A model generated the notes under the pieces. The model worked only from the letters and a program-made list of their open reading frames with translations. It had not been told where the DNA came from and made no database searches. The position numbers and the translations under genes are program-made. A DNA stretch of 64,000 nucleotides, from the NCBI RefSeq assembly GCF_041296385.1, contig NW_027184085.1, positions 15,698,232-15,762,231 of the forward strand, written 5' to 3'. Origin of the DNA: Aphelocoma coerulescens (taxonomy: Eukaryota > Chordata > Aves > Passeriformes > Corvidae). Each line of letters opens with the position of its first letter. Positions within the stretch are counted from its first letter, which is position 1. Below are positions 48,377-62,440 of the stretch, piece by piece.

Positions 48377-51300
48377 TTTTTATGGAATTGCAATGGAAAG
48401 CTTATTTGAATTAATTGTGTTCACAGCAATTTTTTAGATGACTGACTAAGCATGAAACTCATGGAGCCATTACAGCTCAAAGACAGTGGAAGGCAACATG
48501 AGGAAAGAAAGCCCAACTGAATCCATCATGATTCAGTGACCTGTACAGAATGAGAGGGATTCAGACAAAACTGGGATAAGGTAAAGGAATATTTGATTTT
48601 TTTCACCATTTTATAGGGGAGAGAAATGGCAGCATTATGCAAGCAGTACCCTGATACAAGTGAAAGCTCTTGGGGCATCCTTGCAGATAGTGTCTCACTC
48701 AGAACAATTTCTGTCTTGCACACTATCTTGTCAAGCTGTGCAAAAGGTCTCCATAATTTTCAGAGTTGCTTCCTTTTGTTTTTTATCAGTTCTACATTGC
48801 TGTAGTTAAGTAATTACATGTCAATGGAAGCTGAAATATGACACAATATAAATGAAAGAATTAAAACTGAGAATGAATTTTTGATAAATAAAAGTTCATG
48901 TGAATATTCAAGCCCTCTAAATTTCTTTTAGTTCTTCAGATGGCCCATGTTGGAAACAGAGGGCTTGATTTTCTAGAGGTAAGGTTCAGAATGATGAACT
49001 TAATTCATGAATTAATAGTAACAAGTTAATAATACAGATGACAATTTGAAAAAATCTCTTTGGCTTGCCATTCCTGAAAAGAAATTTATGGAGAATTAAA
49101 ATAATAGGAGAAGATGTATATAATAGTCTAAGTGTATCTTTTTAGTGACTTAAAAGGGTATAAGGATTGAAACTTAAACCATCAGAGAAGAAATGCTACG
49201 GGTAAGGAAGTTGGAGACATTATGAATTCTGAGTAAGAAATGCGTTTTTTGCAGACAAGTTGTTTTGTGGTAAATCGAAGGAATTTTTAGAAAACATACA
49301 TTTTCCAATGAAAAATTAATTTCCTCAAAAGTCTCTTTTCCTTCTGTCAACAAAATAAAATAATTTTTTTAGGCTTCTTACCATCTTCAGCGAGTAAAAT
49401 CTGTACCAGTGCACTACTGTCAAGCAAATGTTCCTGTCATCTTACCAGTAGAAAGAAACAGAGAATATTATTTAATCAATAAAACTGAGACTTACATTTA
49501 TATGGGGATAGCAAAAAAGAGGAACTTTCTTTCTCAGCAGTCACTCTGAAATTCAGCAAAATTTTCTCAGCTGACACAGAAACCTGTTGACAGCTATATA
49601 AAAATGAGGGCTGTCTTAATAGGAAAGATGGCATCATCATGCTCCAAACTCTGTGAGAAAGCAGAAGAAGATTGGAAAGACCTTTTGACCTGTTTTGTGG
49701 GTGACCTGTCAAAGAAGACTGCAGTGCTTCATTTTTCAGGCTTAGTAATTGTCCTGAAAGTAAATGTATCATTTTTCTGCTGCCCATCTAACATGACTTT
49801 TAGAAAAAATTATTGTGTAGAGGAACAATCAAAAGACAATTTCAAACTAGTTTGCAACTGAAAAATGAGTTTTCAGCTAAGATTAAAATTTCAAGAGAAA
49901 TCTCTGCTTTCTTTAGCTGTTTTATTTTTTTTTCAACTTCATCAGAAAGCTTAGCAATGATTTGCCAGGAAAAACAATCTAGTGAAAGTGGTCAGATTTT
50001 AAAAGATAATTAGGTCCTCCATGCCCATTGATGGTGAGAACTAGAAACTGAATTATCTTTAAAATATCTTATCTGTAGTACTTCATCTCTCCCAAAAAAA
50101 TAAAAAGATAGGCACACAGACAGTGAATATTTCTAGAATTGATTTTCTGACAAAAAATCCGTAACTAATCAGGAATTACATACTGAGGTAGTGATAGATG
50201 TAGAAGAAAAAGGTCATATGCTGGAAAGGATTTTATTGCAATTAGTAAATTTTGATGTCTCTTAGATCTTTCCCTGCTTTTGAAATATATTCTGAGAAAT
50301 TCAAGGGGCATATTTGAGCTGAAGGTTTACATTGTACTTACCCTGTTAATGTTCCCCCATCTCGGGATACTGGAAGTGGGAGGATAGGTGATGGTACCTA
50401 ATGATGTGCAAACCTATGTGAATTATGTATAAACCATGAGAGGAAATTGTTTTCAAGCTAAGACTAACTCCTGGGTGATAGTTTAGGTCTGCATTTCTGC
50501 TTTTAGAAATATCTGTCACTGAGTTCTTCTGTGTCTCGAAAAAGGACAAGGAACTGTTTTCTTTCAAACTAACATGCCTGTAAATAAGCATTTTGGATTG
50601 AGATTCAGTTTTTGAATTGTGCAATCCTCTCACATCCTTCTTGTGCAGTTTGGTTCACTGCGTTTCCATCACAGGGGACAAAAGGAATATTTCTTTAGGA
50701 AGAGGGTTTAACAATGAAATGGAAAGATATAGATTTTGGATTTTTCAGCACAGTAAACCTCACTCAGCAGAAGGCAGGTGTCTGAGCATTGAGATCTCTC
50801 TCAAATTACCATCTCATCCTTAAAATACTGACTGTCAAGCAATTTATATTTTTCTTGCTTTCTTTGGTTTTCTTAGGATCATGTTACAAGGACATTAATA
50901 GGTGAATGTTGGTTTCTGCTTTATGCTTTTTATTTTCAGTCTCCCAACATGCATATAGACACAAAAATAGACATTAACTTAGAACCAAAACCATAATCAA
51001 AACCATATTCTCTCATTTTTTTTTGTTCACCAGACTTACATGAAATCCAAAGGATCTCAACACTTGTATAGAAATGGTGATTTCCATGCTTGGGTGATGA
51101 TCTTTCTACTATTTAATGTGAAGTTCACTAAGGTAATTGTATTATTTCTTCACTTTCACTGACTGGAGTCTATTCTGCCAAAAATTTTTTCCATGAGTGT
51201 GCCACTGACCAGTCCTTTTGAATAACTATGACTCAGGATAGCAGAAGTTTGGATAAAAACTCATATATTGCAGCTACATGATAAATTTATCTTCACAATT

Positions 51301-52967
51301 TAACAGGAGAGGAAGAAAACTGCAGTGCATTTAAATAGCCCGTCCTTTCTGCTTCTCCCATCTTCTTGAAATATTCCAATAACTTGACACCAGAGAGTAA
51401 GATAGGACCAATCTCAAGTCACCTCTTTTTTTAAAGATTGCCATACATCTTGAATTACTTTTGTAATGAATGTATATCTGGAATAAAATACTAAAAGAAA
51501 ATGAGCATGTCTTTTAAAAGCCTTCCCATCCCTCCTGTGTTTATGCTTAAATATCAGGAATACGGTCTACTTACAATAAAAGAAGGAGAAAAACTACATA
51601 TGAAATACATATGAAACTTAACTTCATTTATACAGCTCAGTTCACCTCATATATTCCAAAGCATTTCACAAATTATATGCACATCAGGAACAAATGTCAG
51701 CAGTTATAATGAAATATTTGATAAACCTATGCCATTAGAGGTACCAAGGAGTTTTTACTTTGTTAGTAGCCCTGGAACAGCTCTATTGCCCATGAAGTAC
51801 GCAGCATGCATGATGCCATATGCAGGCATTTGGAAATCTATTTCTCTCTCTTGCTGTGCTTTCCTTGATCTAGCCAGGACTATAACACACATGCAAAATT
51901 ACTGGGGCTGCTCACCTCTTTTGGATGTGTAAAGCTAAATGTATCACATTTTTTCCTGTCATTTGTTTTTTTGTTGCAAATCTGAGTCCCTAGTTTGGAT
52001 ACAAATCCATAGCTGCAAGGTGTTCAACAAAACAATTCTGCTAGTATTTTTGATATATCTCTGCTTCTATGTATTGCTCAGTCGTGATACTCCCTTGTTG
52101 CTACTTTGGCATCTGGAAGCATTTATGCCTGCAAATAACTGTCAGAGAGAAAAAAAGCTGCTGGTTCTGAGAACCAGCCCTTGACTCTGTGAGCTGCTTT
52201 TTAGGAAGCTTTCCATGAGCCTTTACGGCACAGGGCAGAGCTGATCCTGCCTAGGGCTGCTGGCAAGTATGGCTCTGCAAACATTCATTAGTATGACAAA
52301 CAGAATACTGAGGCAAAATGAGGACAAAATGATTGTGCAAGCAGCTTTAACTGGGGTGAAAGCGATACTCTTAAGTTTAAGTCATTTGACTAGCATTTTA
52401 GTACCACAATTCAATATTCCCAGCAATAATTTTCAGTAATAGAAGTCAGATAGTGCCAGGCTTAGAGGCAAATATGGACCTGATAAGGAAGATATCCATC
52501 ATAGAGGGACACTGGTGAAATGTGAATTATTCACTCTTATCTACTCACTCTTCTTTATTGTATTTTTATGTCTTTATCTATTCTATTTCATCCCCTCACA
52601 AAGAATAATTGGAAATGACATTTATATGCCTGTAACTATGAGAAAAATATGCAAAATTAATTCCATTAGAAGTAAACAACAATAGCATTGTCCTTAGGAT
52701 CTCATTTCATGTTGTCCTTAGGTCTTAAAGACCATCAGCAGAGATAAAATTAAAAAGGCTGCAGAAATTGGAGCTTACTTTCATATTGAGCTTACTTTAA
52801 TATTGTTTCACTCTTCTAGGCTGTGACTGACTGCACATTGAAGGGCAAAGAAGGAGAGGGAAAGTGGAGGGGAGAGAGGTGACTTTCATGTAGTCTAGAT
52901 ACCTATAAAAGGCTGAACTGGAATTTCTGTTGCAGCAAGCTTTTATCAGCCTGGTTTTATTATCTAA

Positions 52968-52989
52968 GCAGCAGCAGCAGCGGTGGTGG
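52968..52989. repeat. Short (CAG)n / (GTG)n tract
   Basis: Four CAG triplets followed by CGGTGGTGG. Very short simple sequence with no recognised coding context. Confidence 0.8.
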
Positions 52990-53676
52990 CTTGGTTTTTA
53001 TAGGGTTCAGAGTGTAGCTGGTTGGATAGTATTTAAAATCTTGGGAGTAATTTTCATCAGAAAAAGACTGATCAAAACAAAAATATTTTGTAGGAAGTCA
53101 CCAGTTCTGATAAGTTTCTTGTTAGCCTTTTCGTGCATTCTTGAATGTTTTGAAAGATCAGAATGTTCTAGAAGCCATCTTAAAAATGAAATTAAAGTCC
53201 AAAAGTAAGCTTTTTACATAATTGGATTATAGATATTTCTTCTAGTTATAGCACCAAAATACTGAAAAAGTGAGATAGTAAAAAAAAAGTATTTATTTTG
53301 ATTGGTCAGAAATTATTTCAGGATATATGATTTACATTAAAGTTTATATTATAAGTATATTATATTATGGTTTTCATTTTTAATAATTTCTCTTTATAGG
53401 AATTATTTTGGTGAAAAACTGAATCGTTTTTAAAACAGAAACAGTTTTTCTACTCAGTTGAGGTGACTGTGTTGAATATGAGGATTAGGAGAAACCTAGT
53501 ATTAGCAGATAATTTACCACTTTACTAGAGCTATAATTTTTCTTACAAAAGACTACAAGGGTCTTGTATTGGGACATTTCTTGAGGAAACATATAAGAAA
53601 TTGTTCTAGTATTCAAGTATTTTTTTGAAAAGGTAATATAAACTTTTGCTAACTCGATGAATTTCAATGTTGTGGA

Positions 53677-53900
53677 ACAGAATCATGAGATATTTATGCT
53701 GGAAGGAAACAGTGAAAATTGGCCAGCCCAGCCTCCCCAGTGAAGCCAGCCGTGAGGTTGCACCAGGTTACTCAGGAACTGGTTCTGTTGTGTTTTGAGC
53801 ATGTCCAGGGATGGATACTCAGCAGCCTCTCTTGGCAGTGAGCTTCTCCTGCTGCAATCTGTGTCAGTAGCCCCTGATTCTCACTGTGCACCTCTGAGGT
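53677..53900 (-). mobile_element. CR1 LINE 3' tail, old fragment
   Basis: It starts with ACAGAATCATGAGATAT and GCTGGAAGGAAAC, then TTGCACCAGGTTACTCAGGA, then a CCAGGGATGG block and finally the AGTAGCCCCTGATTCTCACTG and GTGCACCTCTGAG pattern. These appear in the order expected for a CR1 3' region read on its antisense strand. It belongs to a different and more diverged subfamily than the 26.8-kb copy. Only the order of short matches supports it. Confidence 0.7.
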
Positions 53901-56573
53901 TTTAGGCAACTAAAACCAGTTGCTAGATCACTCCCTTGGCCTTCTTCAGGCCCTGTCTCAGATTTTTGAACTGATTTTTTATGTATCATGAATGAGGATC
54001 AGCTCTGAATCTCGATGTGATTCTCGATGTGATCCTTTGGTTTGACTCCAGACCAGTACTATTCAAAACCTGCTCTATGTTCCCTGCATGACCAGTAAAA
54101 AAAATGACATACTATGATGGTAGCTGCATGCTAATGTGGCATGGAGGTACCTGCCAAAGAAACCTGGGTTGGAAGCAGAGGGTTTAAAGCCACTCAGTCC
54201 TAGAAGAAAGAAAAAGTGTTAGAAAGTTGGGACAGGAATTTTTTTCAGTTCAGACTAATTGCAAAAGATTTGTTCTTATAAGTGTACTAATTTCATCATT
54301 GATTTAATGTAAGCAATTGATATAATGCACTACAGGGGTAAAATTTTTACTTAAGGCAATATTTATATAAGGAAATATTTGGGGCAGCCATATCAATGCT
54401 GCTGTAGAAAGACTAAAGATATAGCAGTCTAGTGGAAGAAAAGTGAAAAGGTTTATATATAATATGCTTAGAATCAAACTATATCTATACCAACATCCAG
54501 CCTGAAGTGATTTGTCTTCTGAATAAAGGGATTAATAATGAAATGGCCTGGAAGCACAGTGATGCTATGTTTTACATTCCTTAATCTTGCCACATTATCT
54601 CTACATGAATGAAAAGAACACGTAGAAATTATCCTGACAGTGGACTATATGACCACAAAGAAAGTGAAAAAAACCAATTACATCATAATCAAAATATATA
54701 AAGCAAAAAAAGAAATTTTAAATCCAAGAAATTGTTCTTAGAGGAAAATAAAATATTTTCTAAAAATGTGTTTTTTACGGTAAGCTGGGTACTATTACAG
54801 ACTCAGAAAACTACAAGCCCTTACCTTCTCTACTGGGAGAGTCAGCTTTTTAGTCTACTTGCTAAGGTTGTTTTCTCCCCTCAAAGAAATTCAGCACATG
54901 TGAATTCTATGAAGCCTAATATCATAAAACAGTTGCAGATTTTAAGACATAACAAAAGATGGCAAAGCAGGAATGGTTATATATCTAATACAAAGACCTT
55001 GTGTAGGACTGAGAACATATATAGTGTTGACAGCTACAATGTGATTGGAGAACATGTAAAGCAATTTCAGATATACCTCTGTGGAGTTGTTTTGACTGTG
55101 AAAAGTGGCTGTACATACCTTGGAGCAAACTAAAATTCCTTGGAAACTCTATCTAAACAAGGAGGAGCCTACTCAAACTATGCAGACCTTCATCAACAGT
55201 CTGTAAAGATAATGAAAGTCAGTTTTCTTAATTCCTGCACCCAATGTACATCTACAGTTTTTGGGCCCACCTCTGTGCCAGAAACTACACGTTATCTGTG
55301 CAAACTACCACAACAGGGTTTAAAACTAATTATTCACAGCTATAAATAATGCATTTGATAAAAAGGGGGTTAAAAGTCGTGATATTTTGGTAAACTGTCC
55401 TCCTGGAATAGACTTCCTTCTGTTTGCTCTGTTTGATGGATGAGATCTTTCAGTGGCATAAACCAGTATGGGCTGTTAATTTTAAGGTACTAGTTCCCAT
55501 AAACCAGGGCTTTGGCATTATGGAGAGTTCCTAACAGATGTTCAGTTTGATGCAGATTATGAAAGAAGACACCAAACTAATGCACCAGGGTGTTTGGCAG
55601 TAGGCAGCCAGACTACAGTCAGGATTTGTCAGTCCTTAAAACACATATAAAATTCGCTTTTATTTAAACAGGAAGGTGTCAGTTTTCACAGAAGTGTGAA
55701 GGGATTCTTGAACATGTTACAGTTCAAATTCACACAAATCTTTGAAATGTATCCAGTTCTAACACAAAAAGCCCCAACAAACCTGACTAAAGAATAGTAG
55801 GCTTTAACAGTTCTTTCCTTTTTTTAGGGTAATGTAAACTGAAACAGAATCACACATTAGGCAGCAATTATGTTGCTCTCAAGTGTGTGAAATGACAGAT
55901 TCATTTCAGGTAATCATATTTCACAAGTGTGCTGTATTTCCTGGGAGAATGACGGATCCTTGCCAATTTTAATGACATTGTTCAACTGGCAAATGATTGC
56001 CTTTCTTCAACCAAAACAATTGCATACTTCAAATCAGTACAAATATGATCGTGAATACAAATTATTGTTTTTCTATTTTTTTCAAAATTGTCAAATTTTC
56101 GGTAAGAACTCACAGAATAATTTTTTCTCTTTTGTTTTTTTAATGATATGAAATAGAAAAAAAAAGCATTTGATAATACAACCATAATGGAGTAATAGAA
56201 TTAATTTCAGTACCAAACAAAAATAATGTCTTATCTTTAGAATTAGAAAACTTAAACTCCATTCACAGGAATGGGAGCTTCATGCAAAAGCTACACAGCT
56301 GAAAAAGCCTTTTTTGCTAATGAACAAACAGATTCACAAAGAAAGTCTATGTTAGTGAACAGCTCTTAGGGTCCCAGCAGTTATTTAATGATCTGACTGA
56401 GATTACTATATTCCATATGTGTTTACTGGCAATGTTAATGAAGTTTCATGCTACCACCAAATTCTGAGTACAATTATAGGCTCCCTAACCAACATGAAAT
56501 TGTGAGGACACAGATGGATTGTAAGTCAATCTTTCCCAAGACTGAGACATGCTTTGTAGAACTGAACACTATT
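53901..56573. other. Non-coding stretch, no gene seen
   Basis: AT-rich DNA with a perfect 12-bp tandem (TCTCGATGTGAT twice) at about 54008-54031. The 133-codon + strand frame at 54732-55133 has no recognised domain. Confidence 0.5.
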
Positions 56574-56765
56574 TCAGAACTATAAGATTATTCAGGTTGG
56601 AATGCACCTCTGGAGACTGCTTCTCTCTCATCTTCCGAGCAGAGCCAATTTTTAAGATGTATCCAACTTTGATATTAGATAAGATTGCTTAGGACCTTTT
56701 CCACCTGAATTTTGAACTTCTCCAAGGGCAGAAATTCCACAACTTCTCTGAGCCTCTGTTTATTG
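56574..56765 (-). mobile_element. CR1 LINE 3' tail, very degraded
   Basis: TTCAGGTTGGAATGCACCTC followed by CTGGAGAC, then TTTTGAACTTCTCCAAGGGC and AGAAATTCCACAACTTCTCTG. This order matches the antisense of a CR1 3' region, with many substitutions and deletions. It is non-functional. Confidence 0.78.
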
Positions 56766-59700
56766 TCTCTTCTTGGAATTTAAAGATGTATTTATTAATT
56801 TATGAAATACAAATAAAAAATAAGCACCATTACTAAGGCAATCACATGGTAGCTTCAGGTTCAAGACTGTCCCCCACTGAAAGCAAGCCTTGTACCATCA
56901 TCTACAGAACATTTTACAGTGGTGGAGGGAAGGGAGATGCGGTCCTGGGAGAAGACAGGCTCTAGAAGCTCTTTAGTTTCAAAATGGCTCTTGAAGCTCT
57001 TCTGTTCTATGTTGAATAAATAAATGCTACAGAAACAGAGATTCAAGATAGAGAAGAGCCTTTCTCTTTCTCATAGGAGGAAAGATATGCTTTTCTGCAT
57101 AAAAATTTAAATATCCTTAAATGTTATAAGTTTGAATAAGGATAGCTAAAATTAAGGATCATTATACTATAGGTTCTTCTTAATTAACACTTATTTCTTG
57201 TAAAGTTGGATCAACTTGTGAAGGAAGGACTAAAAGGGAAAACATAAAAGATTAGGAGAAATAGGTCTCATTTTAAACTGGCAAAGATAGAACTTGACTC
57301 AGCAACTTTTACTGCTGAACTTGGATAAAGGGTACTTTGCAGCAGGGAAGGCAGTATCTCTTTATTTCGCTGACCACAGACAGTTATACTTTTAAGAGTA
57401 CCAATCAGGTTAAGCAGTAAAGAAAATAAACATGTCTGGTTTATGTCTTCCTGCAGGATGTAAAGGTGAGCCAGGTCCTAACTTCTGAACAGTCATAAAA
57501 ATAAAATAACTTAAAGTAAGATTAAATTCACAGCTATTCTGAAAAGTTTTGGAGGTCCTTATGAAAAAGTGAATGTGTATCACTCAGGCAGCAACTGACC
57601 TTTGAGGATCTGTCAGCCCCTAGGGTGCTCAATACATGGAAAAGTTGCTCTCACTCTAGCCAAAAACAAGTAAAACTTCTCTCTTTTACATAGAATAAAA
57701 GATTAAAGACACTCTAGACTATGTCAGTGTGGAAATACCAAGGCAATATAAGGTATGGGTATGCAGCTATGCTTGATTTGGTTTGATGTCTCTTTGTCAT
57801 TGTCAAACTACAAAAAGTTTACTCAAGCTTCATAAGTTTCAGGAAGAGCAATAAAAGTGATCTAAGATGTTAGAAATAGGTTTTCAGTAATATTGTACAG
57901 AAATTTAGCCCAGTCATCCACAGAAAATTAACCGGGTGATCTTATCATTCCTATGTGGAAAAGAACTTTCTGGCAGTAGACAGGCCTGTATTTTATCACA
58001 AGTCTTAATGGTTACAGAAATTAGATTAATCTATAAAAAGTAAGGCACTTTTTTTTGTTTTTAACAATGAGGATAATGAATCATTATATTAATCTCCCAA
58101 GGAATGTTGTTTTTTCAGTCATTCAAGGTCTTTAAATCAATAGTGGATAATTTTAATTTTAAGTATGCTCAGATAAAAATTAAAGTTTTCACAAGGAAAT
58201 TACAGCACAAATGTCCTTTGCCAATTCTGTAAAGAAGGAGAGGCTACATAATTGGATTTGTCTCTTCTGTTTTCAAATAAATTGTTCTATTAATCTAACT
58301 GATTTTTCTTCCCCCCAAAACCATGGCAAAATATGTAATTCTAATGCATATTTTTTGGTCAACCTAAATACTACCCTTGAAAAGTGACGATGTTAAAGTA
58401 GGAAAAGGTAAGGTGAATGAACAAAACAAAGAACAACCAATTTAGTACCTGGGCAGTGCAAATGGCTTTACAAATGACCTCTATGCTTAAAAATCACTTT
58501 TTCCTGTATTAATGACCTGTGTTACTTTGGGCCCAGTGAGTCTTCCTCTCTCTGAATCCTTTTGCCTTAGCTCAGCTTAAATGCTTTGCAAACTGGTAGT
58601 TAATTCTTCATTTTATTTTCCAATATGGTCACTTGCTATTAATTGTGTAATCTTAGACCAGAAACTAAATGCTAAAGCAGTTACTAGTCACAGCATTACC
58701 CAGGTTGTCACTAGTAGTAACACCAGGAAAAAACTACAGGTTTAGTAATTCAAAAATTAAGTTCCCCCCAAATCTCAAAGTGTAGGCATAAGCCAAAGGA
58801 AACTTTATTGCATCCTCTGGATTTAGGGAAAGAAAAATAAAAATATAATTATCTATTTTACCTTTACTAAAAACAAGTGCTGAGTTTAACTTAGTGAACT
58901 AAATAGCACTGTAAAATGTATTAAAAATATGAAGGAATAGATAAAACCCATCAAGAGCATTTAATGCTAGTGATACTAAGTTGTAATCACAACATTCACT
59001 TATAGGACACCACGAATAACCCATATCTACTTATCACTCTAGCATTATAATGCATCCTTGAACACTTTTATCTTTAATAGAAAAATAATCTTCAAAGATC
59101 CAAGGTACAGTTTATAAAAATAGGCCTATATAATTCCTATAATAGTTTCATAAGATTTTTGATTTACATAATTCTTAACAGGAAATTTAGCAGCAATACT
59201 TGCTCTGAGATATTTAAAAGGTGATAAGCACACTTCATATAATTCCAGTCCTTTAGAAAGCTGTAACTAAACTGATTAGAAATAGTTCCAAGTATGTGAA
59301 AAATTAAGACTGAGGCAGTCTGTCAAGCACTGTTAAAATTTTATAGTCTGATTAGAAAGTCTATGAAGCAATGTCAGTTAATATTCAGTGATTTCTTTAC
59401 TCTTTTAATTACTAATATTTGCTGCTTTCCGTGAAATTGATGTCCAAGATACATTTTTCTGCTTTTTCGGCCCTAATGGAAGCATCCTGTAGTGTTGTGC
59501 TTGTTCACTCTTCTCTTTTCCTTCAATTAGAGGAATTTTCGTAATTTTACTACTGATAATTATACTCATACATTACTTGAATATTACTATAACTTACATA
59601 ATGAATCATGAAACCAGAGTTACAAAAAGAGTTACTTATGCTAAAGTAATTAACTTCAATCTCAATCTTTAGCTCATCATCATTAAGAAGCAGGAGAAAT

Positions 59701-61839
59701 GTGTTTCCACACTGTAGTTGATCAGTTACAGTCCATGTTTTATGCAATGTAAAAAAAAGTACCTCCAAACACCCCATTCCAAATGGAACCACACTTTATT
59801 ACTAAATAATTAGTAAAAGCCATATACTTTTTATCTTCACCATGTGAAAGATCAGGCATTACAAGCCAAGCAGAGTGGCAGCATGTCTTATCTCTTACCT
59901 ATCATTATCAACTTATATTTAATGTTGGGAAAAATGAAACTTGTTGCATGGAGAGTATAGAAACTTGGCAGAAAATAAATACCCTTGTGTTCCAGCTGCT
60001 CCTCAGAGATCAGAGGAACTGGGTGTGGTTGGGATTAATTCTCATTATAGCCCATTTGGCACTACAAACCTGGTCATGTTCAATAGGAACCTTCACAATT
60101 GTAGATTCACAAATAGTATGGTTCATTGAAGCAACAGAAATAAAAGCTTAGAATTTTGCTCTTAATGCTTTAGTGCTAAATCTTAAAAAAGAAAAAAACA
60201 AACTGAAACTACAAACAAATGAACCAAAAAACACCCAACATAACTGGGAATTCATTAAACTTAACTTTACCATTAATTAACCTTAATTTCACCCATGTAT
60301 GCTTTGAGACATGCAGCGGTGCAAGTCTTACCAAAGAGGCCTCCCTGCTCTGGGGAGAAGAGAGAAGCAGATGTCTCGTCTGCAGATGGGCCTGTATTCT
60401 CATCCCCTGCCATGAAGCATTCCAAAAGTCAATTTATACTTTTGAAAGAAGAGGAGGTGAGACTGTAGTCAAATGTCTTGCTACTGCATCACAAATCGAG
60501 GGGCAGCCACTTTGCACGTAAAAGAGGGCTATTGATAGTTAAAGAGAGACAGATTACAAAGGTTGTGGGCTTTGCATAAGGGTGCAACAGAACTATGACA
60601 GAGCAGAATTCAGAACAGAGTAGAACAGATCAGAAAGAAGTCACCACATATCTCACAGCTTTAGGCTTTGTTCCTACAAAGCTGTAGTGACAAGTATAAC
60701 CCCTGACTGTTAAATTCTGCCTTAATATTTAGCGGAAAAAGTAATGGCTTTTATTTTCCTGAAATAGAAGTTTTTATATCTAGAGCTTTGGGTGATAAAC
60801 TGCAGTTGCACCCAAGTCATAAAACCACATTAATAAATTAACTTTTCAGCCATTGCTTTAGCACTGAGAAGATGTTAGAAACCTTTTTTTTTTGGCATAT
60901 TTAAGAAGAATATATTGGCTTACTAAAGAGAACAGTATATTTAACTCTCTGGCCCATACACAGAGTAGAATTTTAAAAATTGTCATCTGAATGTGGCTTA
61001 ACTGAGATATTTTTTGCAATCCATTCTAGAAGGGTGCAATCACTCTAGCTTTGATTTCTTATTAGACCACATTGACTTACGTGTATTCTTTATAGAATGG
61101 ATGAGCTAGCTTCTGTCTTGCTTTGGTCATAAACCACATATACAGGAACTGTGTGGTCAATTACTAAGGTGAAGGGGCTCAAATGTTAAAGATACTTCTC
61201 TGTGCAGCAGTTACAGATTATGTCCGTGTACTAACAACAGATCTCACAGTTCCTGTTAAAAATGAGATAAAGTAGCAGTGAAGAATGCAGCCCTATCTTC
61301 CAAGCAATACTGGTAACAACAACACCAAGCACCTTGAACCAATGGTGATATTAGCATGGTGATACCCTTTTTGTCCAATCCCAGTTAACACAACCAAAAA
61401 TTAGAGATTGCAACAGTCTGCCAGAAATATGTTCCTGCTCCTGCCAGTAACAATGACCTAGCAACCTCTGTTTGGTCATCAGAGGAGTTAAGCCACCATC
61501 TTGTACACAAAACAGAATTGAGAATAGTTTCCTGGCCAAAACCTGAGCACAATGGATACCTAGAGGAAAATGGGTTTGAGCTATCTGACAGTCATTCTCT
61601 TTAATCTGTTCATTCTCCTCAGTGAAATTATGCTTGAACAAAAGGGGAGATTGAATTTTGCACTGTAGGGAGTGGTTAAGAAAGTAACTTCCTGTATACA
61701 CAGAAGCATCCTGTTAGAAGGAATACGGGTCTCATAGTGATTAGGACTAAAGAGAGAATTGCAACAGAAAATCAGCCACAGACCAGAAGTACCAAGCCTG
61801 ATACAGAGAGTACTGTACAGAAAGAGAGAGCATGTGCTC
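56766..61839. other. Non-coding stretch, no gene seen
   Basis: AT-rich unique-looking DNA. A 116-codon minus-strand frame at 61351-61701 lies next to the LTR at 61840. It could be degraded retroviral interior, but no motif supports that. Confidence 0.45.
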
Positions 61840-62440
61840 ATTCCATGGTGTTACCCCAGACAGCAGTCGAGGCCCAGGCAGCCACCCACTCACTCACTCC
61901 CCCAGCAGTGGGATCAGGGAGAGTTGGAATTATAAAAGCTGGAAAACTCATGGGTTGAGATAAAGACAGCTTAATAGGGAAAGTAAAAGCTGCAAACACA
62001 AGGAAAGCAAAGCAAGGAATTGATTCACCACTTCCCACGGGCAGACAGGTGTTCAGCCATCTCCAGGAGAGCAGGGGCTGGTCACATGTAATGGTGACTT
62101 GGGAAGACAAACATCATAACTCCAAATCTTCCCCTCTTCCTCTTTCTTCCCCCCTAGTTTAAATATTGATCATGATGTCATATGGTCTTGGAATATCTCT
62201 TTGGTCAGCTGGGGTCGCCTGTCCCGGCTGTGTCTCTTCCCAGCTTCCCATGAGCCCTCAAATTCCTCGCTGGAGTGGCAATAGGAAAATCAGGAAAGAC
62301 CCTGGCTCTCTGCAATCTCTCCTCAGCAATAACAAAAACATTTCTATATTATCAACCCTGTGTTCAGCACAAATCCAAAACAGAGACCTGTGCCAGCCAC
62401 TGAGATGAAAATTAACTCTTCCCCAGCCAAAACCAGCACA
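61840..62440 (-). mobile_element. Avian ERVL-type LTR, probably solo
   Basis: About 600 bp matching, in order, a very common avian LTR family that I recognise from its phrases. On the sense (minus) strand it begins TGTGCTGGTTTTGGCTGGGG at 62440. It continues through AGTTAATTTTC and the TGTGCTGAACACAG region to a decayed CRE-like palindrome (62172-62181) and a TATA-like TATTTAAA (62158-62165). Near its 3' end it has a polyadenylation-type ATTAAG (61971-61976) followed by CTGTCTTTATCTCAACCCAT. The left boundary near 61840 is approximate. I see no matching second LTR in the window and no clear 5-bp target duplication. It is non-coding. Confidence 0.83.

Larger units (their letters stand above)
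46957..53676. other. Non-coding stretch, no gene seen
   Basis: AT-rich DNA with the ATT and GT tracts listed separately. A 9-bp direct repeat lies at about 47941-47958 and an 18-bp direct repeat (GAGCTTACTTTCATATT-like) at about 52770-52804. No gene or RNA gene was recognised. Confidence 0.5.

Noticed and set aside
52968..52989. (CAG)n as a polyglutamine-coding repeat
   Set aside because: Only four triplets, in no recognised coding frame.
58506..58580. MIR-like phrase (TTACTTTGGGCCCAGTGAGTC)
   Set aside because: Only a short resemblance to the MIR SINE core, with no tRNA-like head or further matching sequence.
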